64,000 nucleotides of DNA, taken from positions 62,001 through 126,000 of the forward strand of contig NZ_BAVZ01000012.1 in the NCBI RefSeq assembly GCF_000576305.1, read 5' to 3'. The translations under genes were made by a program, and so were the position numbers. This document shows positions 47,133 through 56,496 of this stretch, piece after piece. The notes under the pieces were generated by a model. That model was not told the DNA's origin. It saw only the letters and a program-made list of their open reading frames with translations, and did not search any database. Source of the stretch: Paenibacillus pini JCM 16418. GTDB lineage: Bacteria > Bacillota > Bacilli > Paenibacillales > Paenibacillaceae. Each line of letters starts with the position of its first letter. The first letter of the stretch is position 1.

Positions 47133-48026
47133 ATGAGAACCATGACGAAGGGAATATTCAACAGAAGAAATAAAGTGTGGTCAAAGCTGCTTATCATCAT
47201 TGTTGCAGTTATGGTGTTGTTGTTTACGACATCGATGACTAGCCCTGCCGTAAATTCCTCAAAACTAAATAAGACCAGTAATAAGCAGCAGACGGTTGTA
47301 TCACCCTCCCCTAATACACAGGTACCTCAAATTGATAATGTTGTAAATGCAGAGCAACATGTGTATGAAACGGTGCAATGTGGCGTAATGAAATATCGTG
47401 CTTTGAAGAAAGAAGTTGATCAAATCCCCTTATACTGCATATCAGGCAAATATGCGGTTGGTGACGGCCCCTTATCTTCAAGGCTCAATACCACATCGCC
47501 AATCATTGAGCATCTAGATATTCCGATACGTCTAAAGCCGCAGTTGGCAGCATACTGGTTGAGTGATACGTCACTCAACGGTGGCCACTTAGTCGTGGCT
47601 CCTAAAGGATGGAAAGCAGAGGAAGCGGACACGGGAGCAAACGGATCAGTAAGCATAAAGATGGTTGATCCAGTTCATCCAGATCGCCAGTGGGTATATC
47701 AGGATGTGGGTGGATGTCAAGGATGTGCAATATCTATGATTGGCTCCTATTTTCCTAAGCTAGAAGCATGGGCGGATCAGCAGGGATTTTCAGGAGAGCA
47801 CGTGAAATTCAATAGTCAATCCCAACGGAATAAACACGATATAACGTATACATTAAGCCATAAGAATCAGAGCTATAACACCTTCGGAGCAGCCTATCAG
47901 AACTATGATGAAGAAGGAGCTGTATTTACCAAACTTGAGGTGAGTATGCCTAGGGAACAAAGTGAATTAGTTCAAACGATGATGGATTCATTCTTTCGTA
48001 ATCCTTCTTATAGTAATTGGAAATAG
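47133..48026 (+). CDS. Secreted or membrane-anchored protein of unknown function
   Basis: 297 residues. A positively charged start (FNRRNKVWSK) and one hydrophobic stretch (LLIIIVAVMVLLF, about 19-32) form a signal anchor. A Ser/Thr/Asn-rich linker follows, then a globular extracellular region with four Cys: VQCG, LYCI and the CQGC pair in VGGCQGCAISMIG. It resembles DUF4850-type Bacillus proteins, but I am not sure. It stands alone between two terminators, so it is monocistronic. Start follows GAGGGG. Confidence 0.75.
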   Translation: MRTMTKGIFNRRNKVWSKLLIIIVAVMVLLFTTSMTSPAVNSSKLNKTSNKQQTVVSPSPNTQVPQIDNVVNAEQHVYETVQCGVMKYRALKKEVDQIPLYCISGKYAVGDGPLSSRLNTTSPIIEHLDIPIRLKPQLAAYWLSDTSLNGGHLVVAPKGWKAEEADTGANGSVSIKMVDPVHPDRQWVYQDVGGCQGCAISMIGSYFPKLEAWADQQGFSGEHVKFNSQSQRNKHDITYTLSHKNQSYNTFGAAYQNYDEEGAVFTKLEVSMPREQSELVQTMMDSFFRNPSYSNWK

Positions 48027-48060
48027 CGTGGTTGCCTGATGAGGCACCATGCTTTTTTTT
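48026..48060 (+). terminator. Terminator after the 47133 gene
   Basis: GCGTGGTTGCC and GGCACCATGC pair around TGATGA, followed by eight T, beginning at the stop codon. Confidence 0.88.
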
Positions 48061-48084
48061 GTGGAGAGAAAATAAGAAATGTTG

Positions 48085-48136
48085 TTGACAACATATGGAA
48101 ACACTCTATATACTGTGTATAAAGATATATACAGTA
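48085..48136 (+). promoter_or_regulatory. Promoter and GntR/YtrA-type operator of ABC exporter operon
   Basis: TTGACA at 48085-48090 and TATACT at 48109-48114 form the promoter (18-bp spacer). Overlapping the -10, TACTGTGTATA (48111-48121) and TATATACAGTA (48126-48136) are an inverted repeat with one mismatch and a 4-bp spacer. A 12-bp palindrome (TATAATATTATA, 48147-48158) lies just downstream. The GntR-family gene in the same operon is the obvious repressor, giving autoregulation. Confidence 0.75.
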
Positions 48137-48202
48137 AGCACACTGTTATAATATTATACACACTGGGCAGAGCGAGATAGACATGAGGGAGGATGGAGCG
48201 AA

Positions 48203-48925
48203 TTGAGTAATTTAAAACAAGCTTGGTGGATTACGCAGAAGGATATAAAGAACGAGAAGAGATACTTCTTTTGGACTTTTATATTTGCAGGTTATATGGC
48301 TTTTACGATAAGTATTATGATTATGGGTCAATCGAATGCCGATGTAAGATTCTTAAATCCAATTACTGATTTTATGATGCTCATGATCATGACTTTTTTA
48401 GGGTTCTACTTCTCAAGAAGATCCTTCAAGTATCTATCAGAAGATTCGTATACGCAGATGTTAATCTACTTCAGAACATTACCCATTTCCCCGCAAATCG
48501 TGATGACGTATCGATTATTACAGACGTTTCTAGCGCTGGCTATCAATAGTATCGTTTTCTTCGGTCTATTGTACGTGGTCTCCCCATCGATCCAAGAGCA
48601 ATTAGCAGGCATGGGATATGTTGCGTTTATCCTAACCTGGCTAGGGTATGCGATGATCACAAATGCAATTTATATTTATGCAGAATTCTTAAATCGTGGA
48701 AAGAAATATTTCTGGATATCCAGTGCGTTTGTTCCACTGATGATTGTAATTGCCTTGATCATTAATCTATGTGGAGGAAATTTGTTCAATTTAACAGTTG
48801 AAATGTCTCATCAAATGGGAATTCTTTCTCCACTGATGTGGGGAATGTTGTTGATCGGAGTCATTAGTCTATATATAAGTTCTATAGTAACTTTGCGTAA
48901 ACTGCAAACTAGAGATTTAGTGTAA
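48203..48925 (+). CDS. ABC-2 type membrane permease
   Basis: 240 residues with six hydrophobic helices and no ATPase motifs. TTG start behind GGAGCGAA. It is the first gene of a five-gene unit with a GntR regulator, two ATPases and a second permease. It probably forms the channel for the first ATPase (49414), giving a bacitracin/antibiotic-type or lipid exporter. Substrate unknown; operons of this type (ytr-like) respond to cell-wall antibiotics. Confidence 0.8.
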   Translation: MSNLKQAWWITQKDIKNEKRYFFWTFIFAGYMAFTISIMIMGQSNADVRFLNPITDFMMLMIMTFLGFYFSRRSFKYLSEDSYTQMLIYFRTLPISPQIVMTYRLLQTFLALAINSIVFFGLLYVVSPSIQEQLAGMGYVAFILTWLGYAMITNAIYIYAEFLNRGKKYFWISSAFVPLMIVIALIINLCGGNLFNLTVEMSHQMGILSPLMWGMLLIGVISLYISSIVTLRKLQTRDLV

Positions 48926-49003
48926 CGATAAAGATGAAAAGTAAAGTGGTTGTTCATATAAAAATAATACGGTATGACTGTGTCAGGAAATGAGGTGCGA
49001 AGG

Positions 49004-49407
49004 GTGTGGATACCGATTCAACTCAATGAGAATAGCGCTGAACCGCTATACTATCAGATCGAATCCCAGCTAAGATCGCTTATTATTAGCGAACAAATTG
49101 AAGAAGGAACCTTTTGCCATCGATTCGGGAGTTGGCGGGTGAACTTAAATGCAGCATTATAACGGTGCGCCGCGTATATCAGGATTTGGAGAGTGAAGGG
49201 TTACTGCGTACCAGACAGGGTACAGGGACTTTCGTTGCGAAGGTGGACAGTTCGCAGCGTGAACATTTTAAACGTGAGGCAGTTGAAGAGGCATTAAATA
49301 CGGCCGTAGATGTGGGATTATCCGTAAAATGTGATGAAGTAGAGCTGAAAGAGTTATTTTTAAGCATATTGAAGCGTAAATATCATGCCGAAGAGGGGAA
49401 AGGATGA
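49004..49407 (+). CDS. GntR family regulator, YtrA-like, one frameshift near 49110
   Basis: About 134 residues after restoring one base. The short length with a lone winged helix and no effector domain is the YtrA subfamily. GTG at 49004 follows GAGG; an in-frame ATG lies at 48974. The first frame reads PLYYQIESQLRSLIISEQIE. At GGAACCTTTTGCC, adding a C gives ACC CTT TTG CCA (TLLPSIREL), continuing as LKCSIITVRRVYQDLE (recognition helix). It should bind the 48111-48136 inverted repeat as a repressor. Confidence 0.85.
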
Positions 49408-49413
49408 TCAGCC

Positions 49414-50327
49414 GTGGAGCAAGCTATTATTGAATTGGTTGGCGTAAGTAAAAAACGGCGGAGTAAGACGATCGGTCCTATTCATTTACATATTCCAAAG
49501 GGGTATATTATCGGACTCGTGGGTGAGAATGGATCGGGCAAGAGCACGCTGATTAATCTGCTGCTACAAACGCTTATACCGATGAGGGCTATATTACTTG
49601 GTTCGGACAATCGTATAGTAAGGGGATTCCGGTACAGATTAGGCAGGAAATTGGCTTTGTACCGGAGAAATCGAATAAAGAAGAGGATAATCAAACGGCT
49701 GAAGAGGCAGCTAGATTTCGTGCGAGTTGGTATTCAAAGTGGGATCAGAATTATTTTGAGAGTCTATTAACTAGATTTCATGTACCCGCGAATACGAAGC
49801 TGAAGAAGATGTCCAAGGGCGAACGGCGGAAGTTTGAGATTTCAGTTGCACTTGCACCGCGTCCGAAATTGCTACTATTGGATGAACCTTCATCAGGGCT
49901 GGACCCTTTTGCATGGAAAATGATGATTGATGAACTAAGAGATTATGTTAAAGATGATGACACCACAATTCTGCTCTCCACACATATCGTTGACGAGGTG
50001 CGGCGGTTAGCTGATTACGTCATATTGATGCATCACGGTGAGATGAAGGGCATGGTTGAAAAAGATAGCCTGCTGGATAATTGGAAAGAGATTTGGATGA
50101 GTGGAACTATCGAATTAGCAGAGGGTCTACCTGGTATCGTAAAAAGCCAGCAGGAACCGAATAACGTAGTTCGGATGACAACGACAGAATGCCATCTTGT
50201 GGAGAAAATGCTGCATGAAGCCGGCATGACGTTACTCAAGACTCGTAGTTTAGAGCTGGATGAAATTATGAGCCTGTGGCTCGAAGGACATATGCCTGCC
50301 AAAGTGCAGATGGGGAGAGGGGAATAA
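49414..50327 (+). CDS. ABC transporter ATPase, one frameshift near 49580
   Basis: About 304 residues after restoring one base. Walker A GENGSGKST, signature LKKMSKGERRKFE, Walker B LLLLDEPSSGLDP and the switch His in LLSTHIVDE. The break is at ATACCGATGAGG: a base after CC gives CCN GAT GAG GGC (PDEG), which continues QEIGFVPEKSNKEE. GTG start overlaps the end of the GntR gene region (6 bp gap). It powers a YtrB-like ABC exporter with the 48203 permease. Confidence 0.86.
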
Positions 50328-50329
50328 TC

Positions 50330-51232
50330 ATGGAACCGTTAAAGTTAGAGCATGTGTTTAAGCAATATGGTGAGAAGACGGCAGTCAATAAGGTATCACT
50401 CAAAGTGGGTGAAGGCGAAATTTATGGCTTGCTAGGTGCAAACGGTGCAGGGAAAACAACGACAATGCGCATGGTTCTGGGACTCATTTATCCGGATGGT
50501 GGAGATATTCTCTATCATGGTAAACCTTATCATAAGGAACTTACACAGCAAATGGGTTATCTACCTGAAGAAAGAGGACTGTATCCTAAAGTTAAAATCA
50601 GTGATCAGATTATTTATCTAGCACGTCTACGAGGAATGTCATATCAAGATGCTGACAAAAGTTTGCGATATTGGCTCGATCGTTTTGAAGTACCGGAATA
50701 TTACAATAAGCGGATTGAGGAACTTTCTAAAGGTAATCAGCAGAAAATGGGCTTTATCGCAGCGATTGTGCACAAACCTCAAATTTTGATTTTGGATGAG
50801 GCATTTAGTGGTCTGGATCCTGTTAATGTGGAACTTCTCAAGGCTACGGTGAAGGAGCTTCGTGATGAGGGGACGAGTATCCTATTCTCCACCCACCGAA
50901 TGGAGCATGTCGAGGAGCTATGTCGGGAAATTGCCATCCTTCATCGAGGCAATACCATCGTTCAGGGGAAGATCAAAGAGATTAAAAACCGCTATCCACG
51001 AGAAGAGGTCATTCTGTATACCTCAGGGCAAATCAATGGATTGGAGTCCATTCCTGGAGTGAGCAGTGTAGAGAATGTTGAACAAGGATATCATATCCGC
51101 ATGGATACGCCAGAAGCGGCACAGAAGATTTTACATCATGCGATGGCACAAGGAACAGTAGAACGTTTCGAAATTAAGGAGCCGACGCTTAACCAAATCT
51201 TTATCCAAGAGGTGGGTGAATCACATGAATAA
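50330..51232 (+). CDS. ABC transporter ATPase, NatA-like
   Basis: 300 residues. Walker A GANGAGKTT, signature ELSKGNQQKMGF, Walker B ILILDEAFSGLDP, switch LFSTHRMEHVE. The C-terminal extension (LNQIFIQEVGE) matches NatA/YhaQ-type Na+ or drug exporters. ATG at 50330 follows GGGGAGAGGGG. Its stop lies 8 bp inside the next gene, its permease partner. Confidence 0.93.
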   Translation: MEPLKLEHVFKQYGEKTAVNKVSLKVGEGEIYGLLGANGAGKTTTMRMVLGLIYPDGGDILYHGKPYHKELTQQMGYLPEERGLYPKVKISDQIIYLARLRGMSYQDADKSLRYWLDRFEVPEYYNKRIEELSKGNQQKMGFIAAIVHKPQILILDEAFSGLDPVNVELLKATVKELRDEGTSILFSTHRMEHVEELCREIAILHRGNTIVQGKIKEIKNRYPREEVILYTSGQINGLESIPGVSSVENVEQGYHIRMDTPEAAQKILHHAMAQGTVERFEIKEPTLNQIFIQEVGESHE

Positions 51233-52522
51233 TCTAGGGACGATTATTGGATTTACGTATAAGAATAAAGTAAAAACGAAATCATTCTTGTTTACGACAC
51301 TTATTCTAGCTTTACTATTAACAGTCGGAATGAATATTCCTATTTAATTGATGTATTCACGGGAGATAAAGCAGACAAGGCGCAGCAAATCGGACTATTG
51401 TACGGAAGTCAGCCTGAAATTGCTGCTGAACTGACTGAATATGCCGCCAAATCAGGCTTGAAGGATTATACTTTTGTGAAATATGAGGGGACAGATGAGG
51501 CACAACCTAAGAAAGATATACAGGATGACAAAATTAAAGGGTATCTTCGTTTCGAGGGAAGCAATGCAGGAGGAGTGGGATTCCCCAAAGTCGTATTTAC
51601 AGGGAATGAGGATGGGATGAGCCAAGGGCTCAATACCTATCTACAAAGTGCTCTGCAGAATGTGAAGACGATAATCGTTACAAAGAACTCGTTGTCTAGT
51701 GAGCAAATTGCCGCGCTGAACGCGCCGATCCAAATGGATACGTTAAAAATAACAAGTGAAGGTAAATCGGAAGCAGGTGGAACGACAGAGAAGGAAAAAA
51801 TGCAGAAGGCGATGAGTTATGTTGTTGTCTACTTCCTCCTGTTTCTATTCTTCTCCTCCAATATGATGACAGGCAACATGATTGCGGCTGAGGTTACTTC
51901 GGAGAAAAGCTCACGTATCATGGAGATTCTCATCACAAGCGTCTCACCGCTCAAACAGATGTTTGGCAAAATCATTGGGATGTTCTTAGTTGGTATAACG
52001 CAGATTGCGGTGTTTGGCATCGTTATTCTTGGAAACTTATTAATGCCACAAAATATTGATAAGCTTAATGAATATCAGCTATCACTATCAGATATTGATA
52101 CGTCCTTATTAATGTACGGGTTCCTATTCTACATCTTGGGATATTTCTTATACGCGGTATTATTCGCTGCGGTCGGTTCCCTTGTCAGTCGTACAGAGGA
52201 TTTAGGTCAGGCGATTATGCCCGTCACCATGTTGTCGCTGGCAACCTTCTACATCGGAATATTCAGTATGAATACGCCGAATAGCATGTTAATCAAAGTT
52301 ACTAGTTTTATTCCTTTCACGGCGCCTACCGCGATGCTTGTGCGTATTGGAATGAATGCTATTCCAGTTTGGCAAATCTTCTTGTCACTTATCATCCTAA
52401 TTCTCTCCATAGGCGTCTTTGGATGGTTAGCAACGAAGATTTATCGCACGGGTGTGCTGATGTATGGTAAACGTCCATCGATTAAAGAGATACGTAAGGC
52501 TATGAAGGCTTATAAGATCTAA
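51225..52522 (+). CDS. ABC-2 permease, NatB/YhaP-like, one frameshift near 51340
   Basis: About 432 residues after restoring one base. The first 38 codons read MNNLGTIIGFTYKNKVKTKS and a first helix. At GAATATTCCTATTTAATTG, adding a base gives CCN TAT TTA ATT GAT (PYLID), the NatB-type sequence, and the frame runs to 52522. A large extracytoplasmic loop (about 45-190) and five C-terminal helices, including EVTSEKSSRIMEILITSVSP, are typical. Partner of the preceding ATPase. The Tn7-like element begins 20 bp after its stop. Confidence 0.87.
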
Positions 52523-52542
52523 GGAATGTTAAATAAAGGAGA

Positions 52543-52620
52543 TGTGGGTAACGTTTATAATTGAGACAGATCACGGTTATAAATGAGATTAATAATGTTA
52601 TATGTTTGAGACAAATCTGA
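52543..52620. repeat. Tn7-like transposon end with three TnsB-type repeats
   Basis: The end starts TGTGGGTAACG at 52543, matching the TGTGGG terminus of Tn7. Three direct repeats have the form T-A-A-C-G-x-TTATAA-x-TGAGA-C. Their TGAGA cores are at 52562, 52584 and 52607, spaced 22 and 23 bp. Repeats 1 and 2 share about 17 of 23 bases. A weaker fourth copy may lie near 52684. The five bases before the end, GGAGA (52538-52542), would be the target duplication. Confidence 0.75.
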
Positions 52621-52622
52621 GG

Positions 52623-52661
52623 ACCTTGATGACCATATACTTTGGTCTATCAAGGTTTTTT
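52623..52661 (+). terminator. Terminator inside the transposon end
   Basis: ACCTTGAT at 52623-52630 pairs with ATCAAGGT at 52649-52656, with inner GACCA/TGGTC and then TTTTTT. It lies between the end repeats and tnsA, so it shields tns genes from host read-through. Confidence 0.9.
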
Positions 52662-52773
52662 GCTATTATTCAATATATCTCCATGTTTATTGTGCCGAGA
52701 ATTTGAACATACATGATAACATGAAACTTGGTACTTTATTTGGGTAATAAATGATATTTGGCGGAGGGATCGA

Positions 52774-53523
52774 ATGGGGTATAACTGGTCAAAGATGGAT
52801 TGGAAGCAAGAAGATTACCTCTATGCTCCAAAGCGGAAGGTGAATAACCGGAATAGTCACCAGCATCCACACATCATCGGGAGTTTCTACAGTCACAAAA
52901 TGGAGCGTCACGTGGAATATGAATCCTTAGGGGAACGACTCTTCTATTACTACTTGGAGTTGGATCAGTCAGTGGTAAGATATTACGTACAACCCGTTGA
53001 GATACCTATACATAATATTGAAGAAAATGAATGGTATCATATTCCGGATACCTTAGTATTTCGTAAGAACACGATTCCATTTCTTTACCAAGTAAAGCAT
53101 GAACCCGAAGAAGAAAAGGATGAACGATTGGAAAAAATCAATAGTTTCTGCGAGCGATATGCGCGAGACCAAGATTGGGAATATCTTGTGATTTACCCTA
53201 AAATGATGCCGTCCATTCTCGCGCGCAATATTCGATTCCTTAAAAACTTCCTTAAGGAGCGCACTTATTATTCGAAATGGAGTGAGAAGGTCATATATCG
53301 ATTAGTTTGTTTGGAGAGCAGCACGGTACATAATCTAGCGGACTGTTTTAGTGACGAATACCACTCCTTACTAATCAAACCGTTGATTTACCATTTAATT
53401 ACAAGGGGGATCTTTCAAACCGATGTAAACCAAATTATCGGCTCCAATAGTCCCATCACAGTTAACCAACTCATGAATCCACTTTTTCCTGAAGAGAAGA
53501 AGGTGCTAATGGATGTCTATTAA
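52774..53523 (+). CDS. tnsA: TnsA-like endonuclease
   Basis: 249 residues, start behind GGCGGAGGGATCG. The nuclease core is visible: Glu in YESLGERLFYYYLELD (E50/E54), Asp92 in HIPDTLVF, and Gln106-Val-Lys108 in YQVKHEP, the restriction-enzyme-like E-D-QxK set. A C-terminal winged helix region (about 170-249) would contact TnsC. TnsA cuts the 5' ends of the transposon, giving cut-and-paste movement with TnsB. The 3' end overlaps tnsB by 11 bp. Confidence 0.92.
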   Translation: MGYNWSKMDWKQEDYLYAPKRKVNNRNSHQHPHIIGSFYSHKMERHVEYESLGERLFYYYLELDQSVVRYYVQPVEIPIHNIEENEWYHIPDTLVFRKNTIPFLYQVKHEPEEEKDERLEKINSFCERYARDQDWEYLVIYPKMMPSILARNIRFLKNFLKERTYYSKWSEKVIYRLVCLESSTVHNLADCFSDEYHSLLIKPLIYHLITRGIFQTDVNQIIGSNSPITVNQLMNPLFPEEKKVLMDVY

Positions 53524-55603
53524 TCAACTTAAGCTATACTCGGAATTTTTTTTGTATGGAAAGAAACATAAGATTATATCCATTGAGCCACCGTATGTAC
53601 GAATTAAACGTCCAGATGGTGAAGATATTAAAATGAAATTTACTGAAATCGTGTCTCATTCTACATTCCAACCCGATACATCGATGAAGGTTACCAAAAA
53701 AGAGCCTGCGCCATACGATGTCCTGGCCAAACTCTCTGAATCCAAAAGAGAAGAAGTTAGTGAACGGTTTGAGGTTATCCACCCTCTGATCCTACTGGAA
53801 GAAATCAAAAGTCAGAACTTGAGATCTATTCAAAAGTTTATGGACCAATATAAGTATCTATTAAAGGAAGGGGAAGAAGTTACTTCAATTCAACAAGAAG
53901 TCCTTATTAATCGCATTAACGAAATGCGCATTGTCCAGAAAAAGAAAAGAGTATCCCGGTCAACCATCATGCGCTATATAAAGGCATACCGTGATCAAGA
54001 GAATGAACAAAATTATCGTGGGATAGAAGGTCTCATTTCCAGGAAAGGGCGAGGATATACTGGACGTAAAGATACTAAAAGTCTGGAAGTCTGTCATCCT
54101 CAAAAACCCGAAATCGTATTGGACATTCTCCATGTTCGTATACACGATGAATTGATCCCCATAGTAAAGTCGATCATTGAAAATGACTATCTAACAAAAT
54201 ACAACATTTCAAAAGCTACAGTATGGAGATCAGTTAAACGTGAATGTGCATATAAACAGCTTAAAGAAGTCAGCTATAGTACGATCTCAGACATCATTGA
54301 TCGAATTGATAAGAAAGCCAGGGAACGTTTCCGTAACTTGAAGCAGGCTAAAGCAATATATGATGATGTTGCACGCGGATATGCAGATCGAGATGCTCTA
54401 CATCCACTAGATATTATTCAGATTGATCATACGCGATTGGACATGCAGATTATTGATGATCAAACAGGCCTAACCATCGATCGGCCTTGGATTACGCTGG
54501 GAATCGATGTGTTTAGCCGAATGCCATGGTGTTTGTATATCTCGTTTGAAGCCCCAAGTGCGAATGTCGTTCGTAAGGCTATACAACATGGGGTTTTCTT
54601 CAAGAATACCAAGAGTCTTTATGGGACTGAATCAGAATGGGAAGCCTTTGGAATTCCCAATGTCATCTACGTGGATAACGGGATGGACTTTAAGAGCTCC
54701 GACATTAAACGTCTTGTAAATGAAAGCCTAAAGTCCGAAATCATGCATCGTCCGGTTAGAATTCCTAAGTATGGGGCAGTAATCGAACGGCTATTCCGAA
54801 CGGTAAATGACGAATTAATTCATAATATTCTAGGTACGACGAAGAGTAAGTTCGCTGATTTGGGTGAAATAAAGCCTGAAGAAGAAGCTTGTCTTACACT
54901 GAATCAAATTCGGAAAATCCTCACGATTTATATGACGGATATGTATCCTATTCGCGATCATAGAGGATTACCAGTCTATAGCAAGACTCCCATGAATCGT
55001 TATCATGATGGGTGTAACGAAGCTGGATTCCCGGAGTGGATTGAACCATCTGAAGAGGAACGGTATAAAATAGAGTTTATGCTGACCCTTAGGAAGCCTT
55101 ATACGAGAGATGGAGTACGCTGGGGAAATCGCATTTATAAGTCTGAAGAATGCAATGATATCATTGGGCAGAAGGAAACGAAATACGTTGTTAAATATGA
55201 TCCAGACGATATCTCGCATATCTTTTTGAAGCATCCGAAAAAAGAACGATTTATTGAGCTACTTGCCGTCTCTCCGGCGTATGAACAATTGATTGGAGTC
55301 AATTCATATACGTATTCAAGAGTCTTAAAGATATGGAGCGAGGAAGGGGAGCGTAAAAAGAAAAGTATCCCCGGAAATGAACAATATGCCCGGGCAGCGA
55401 GAAAGATTCAAGACGAGATCAATAACAGTTATTTTAAAAAGAAGAACACACGGAAGACAGTTGCTCGAATGACAGAGGCAGGTCAAAGTGTGACAGTTAC
55501 TTTCAATGGCCAGCAACAAAAAAGTGTCGTAAATAGATCAAAGGAAGAAGAACTGTTTCTGGTAGCTAAATTAGCTGAAGAGAAAAGGAATGAAAAACAA
55601 TGA
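53513..55603 (+). CDS. tnsB: TnsB-like DDE transposase
   Basis: 696 residues. N-terminal helix-turn-helix DNA-binding regions (about 120-270) recognise the end repeats. The DDE retroviral-integrase core has Asp305 (QIDHTRLDM), Asp388 (YVDNGMDF) and Glu425 (GAVIERLFRTVNDE), with 36 residues between the last two. A Mu-type beta-barrel and a basic tail, which in Tn7 contacts TnsC, follow (about 520-696). It cleaves and joins 3' ends. Overlaps tnsA and tnsC by a few bases. Confidence 0.94.
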   Translation: MSINQLKLYSEFFLYGKKHKIISIEPPYVRIKRPDGEDIKMKFTEIVSHSTFQPDTSMKVTKKEPAPYDVLAKLSESKREEVSERFEVIHPLILLEEIKSQNLRSIQKFMDQYKYLLKEGEEVTSIQQEVLINRINEMRIVQKKKRVSRSTIMRYIKAYRDQENEQNYRGIEGLISRKGRGYTGRKDTKSLEVCHPQKPEIVLDILHVRIHDELIPIVKSIIENDYLTKYNISKATVWRSVKRECAYKQLKEVSYSTISDIIDRIDKKARERFRNLKQAKAIYDDVARGYADRDALHPLDIIQIDHTRLDMQIIDDQTGLTIDRPWITLGIDVFSRMPWCLYISFEAPSANVVRKAIQHGVFFKNTKSLYGTESEWEAFGIPNVIYVDNGMDFKSSDIKRLVNESLKSEIMHRPVRIPKYGAVIERLFRTVNDELIHNILGTTKSKFADLGEIKPEEEACLTLNQIRKILTIYMTDMYPIRDHRGLPVYSKTPMNRYHDGCNEAGFPEWIEPSEEERYKIEFMLTLRKPYTRDGVRWGNRIYKSEECNDIIGQKETKYVVKYDPDDISHIFLKHPKKERFIELLAVSPAYEQLIGVNSYTYSRVLKIWSEEGERKKKSIPGNEQYARAARKIQDEINNSYFKKKNTRKTVARMTEAGQSVTVTFNGQQQKSVVNRSKEEELFLVAKLAEEKRNEKQ

Positions 55604-56490
55604 GCCGGACAGAGGCTAAGCAATTTGCAAATCGTATAGCAGATTTGTTCATCCAACATGAAGAAGTGAAACGGATTTGGGATCGTTTTGATTCTCTTCG
55701 CGTTCATTTGAAGGCAGGAAACCAGGAACATGATCCTAATCATTTAATGCTGACCGGTATTTCAGGTGTCGGAAAGACACAACTGGCAACTCACTATAAA
55801 AGGCGAAATCCCGTTTACACATATGTTGATAGGGACGAAACGGAAATTGATATTGCTCCAGTATTATATATAAAGCTACCTTATCCTTTTACTGCTCTGG
55901 AGTTTTACAAAAAAATATTAGTAGGTTTAGGAACAAAAATTCTTCGCTCAGATATGAGAGTTGGATATGCTAAAGATCAGGCTCTATATTTACTTAGAAA
56001 ACAAAAAACAGAATTGATCATCTTCGATGAATTGAATTTTCTAACCCGTACTAAACGGTTTGACGATCAAGATGGAATGGAAATGTTTAAGGATTTATCA
56101 AATGAAGGAGTTTCTCTGGTTTGTATGGGGACTCCCAAGGTTGAATATCTCCTGGATATGGAAGATGAGTACTTCCGACGCTTTAAGCTTGAAAGAATTA
56201 ATTCATTCGAAGAATGTGATGAACGTTTCTGCAAATTGCTGAAAGACATTGAAACTGCAATTCAGCCTCCTAGATCATTACATCTTGGAAAATTGGAATC
56301 AGGATTGCCTCAATTGTTACATGAATATTGTCAAGGAAGAATTGGTTACTTACACGCTATATTAATAGAAGCATACCGGTTACTAGGAGTATTTGACGAT
56401 GATTTTCGCGATATTCACAATGCGCATTTGACCGTTACCAAACTTCGTGAAGCTAAAGAAAGCTTTTTCGGACAAACATTAAAAACCTAA
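55600..56490 (+). CDS. tnsC: TnsC-like AAA+ ATPase regulator
   Basis: 296 residues. Walker A TGISGVGKTQ (residues 52-61), Walker B ELIIFDELNFL, and Arg-rich sensor stretch YFRRFKLERI. It is short for TnsC (Tn7 TnsC is over 500) and close to TniB-like ATPases in size. It bridges target-bound TniQ and the TnsAB transposase and gives target immunity. Start overlaps tnsB by four bases. Confidence 0.92.
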   Translation: MSRTEAKQFANRIADLFIQHEEVKRIWDRFDSLRVHLKAGNQEHDPNHLMLTGISGVGKTQLATHYKRRNPVYTYVDRDETEIDIAPVLYIKLPYPFTALEFYKKILVGLGTKILRSDMRVGYAKDQALYLLRKQKTELIIFDELNFLTRTKRFDDQDGMEMFKDLSNEGVSLVCMGTPKVEYLLDMEDEYFRRFKLERINSFEECDERFCKLLKDIETAIQPPRSLHLGKLESGLPQLLHEYCQGRIGYLHAILIEAYRLLGVFDDDFRDIHNAHLTVTKLREAKESFFGQTLKT

Positions 56491-56496
56491 ATTACG

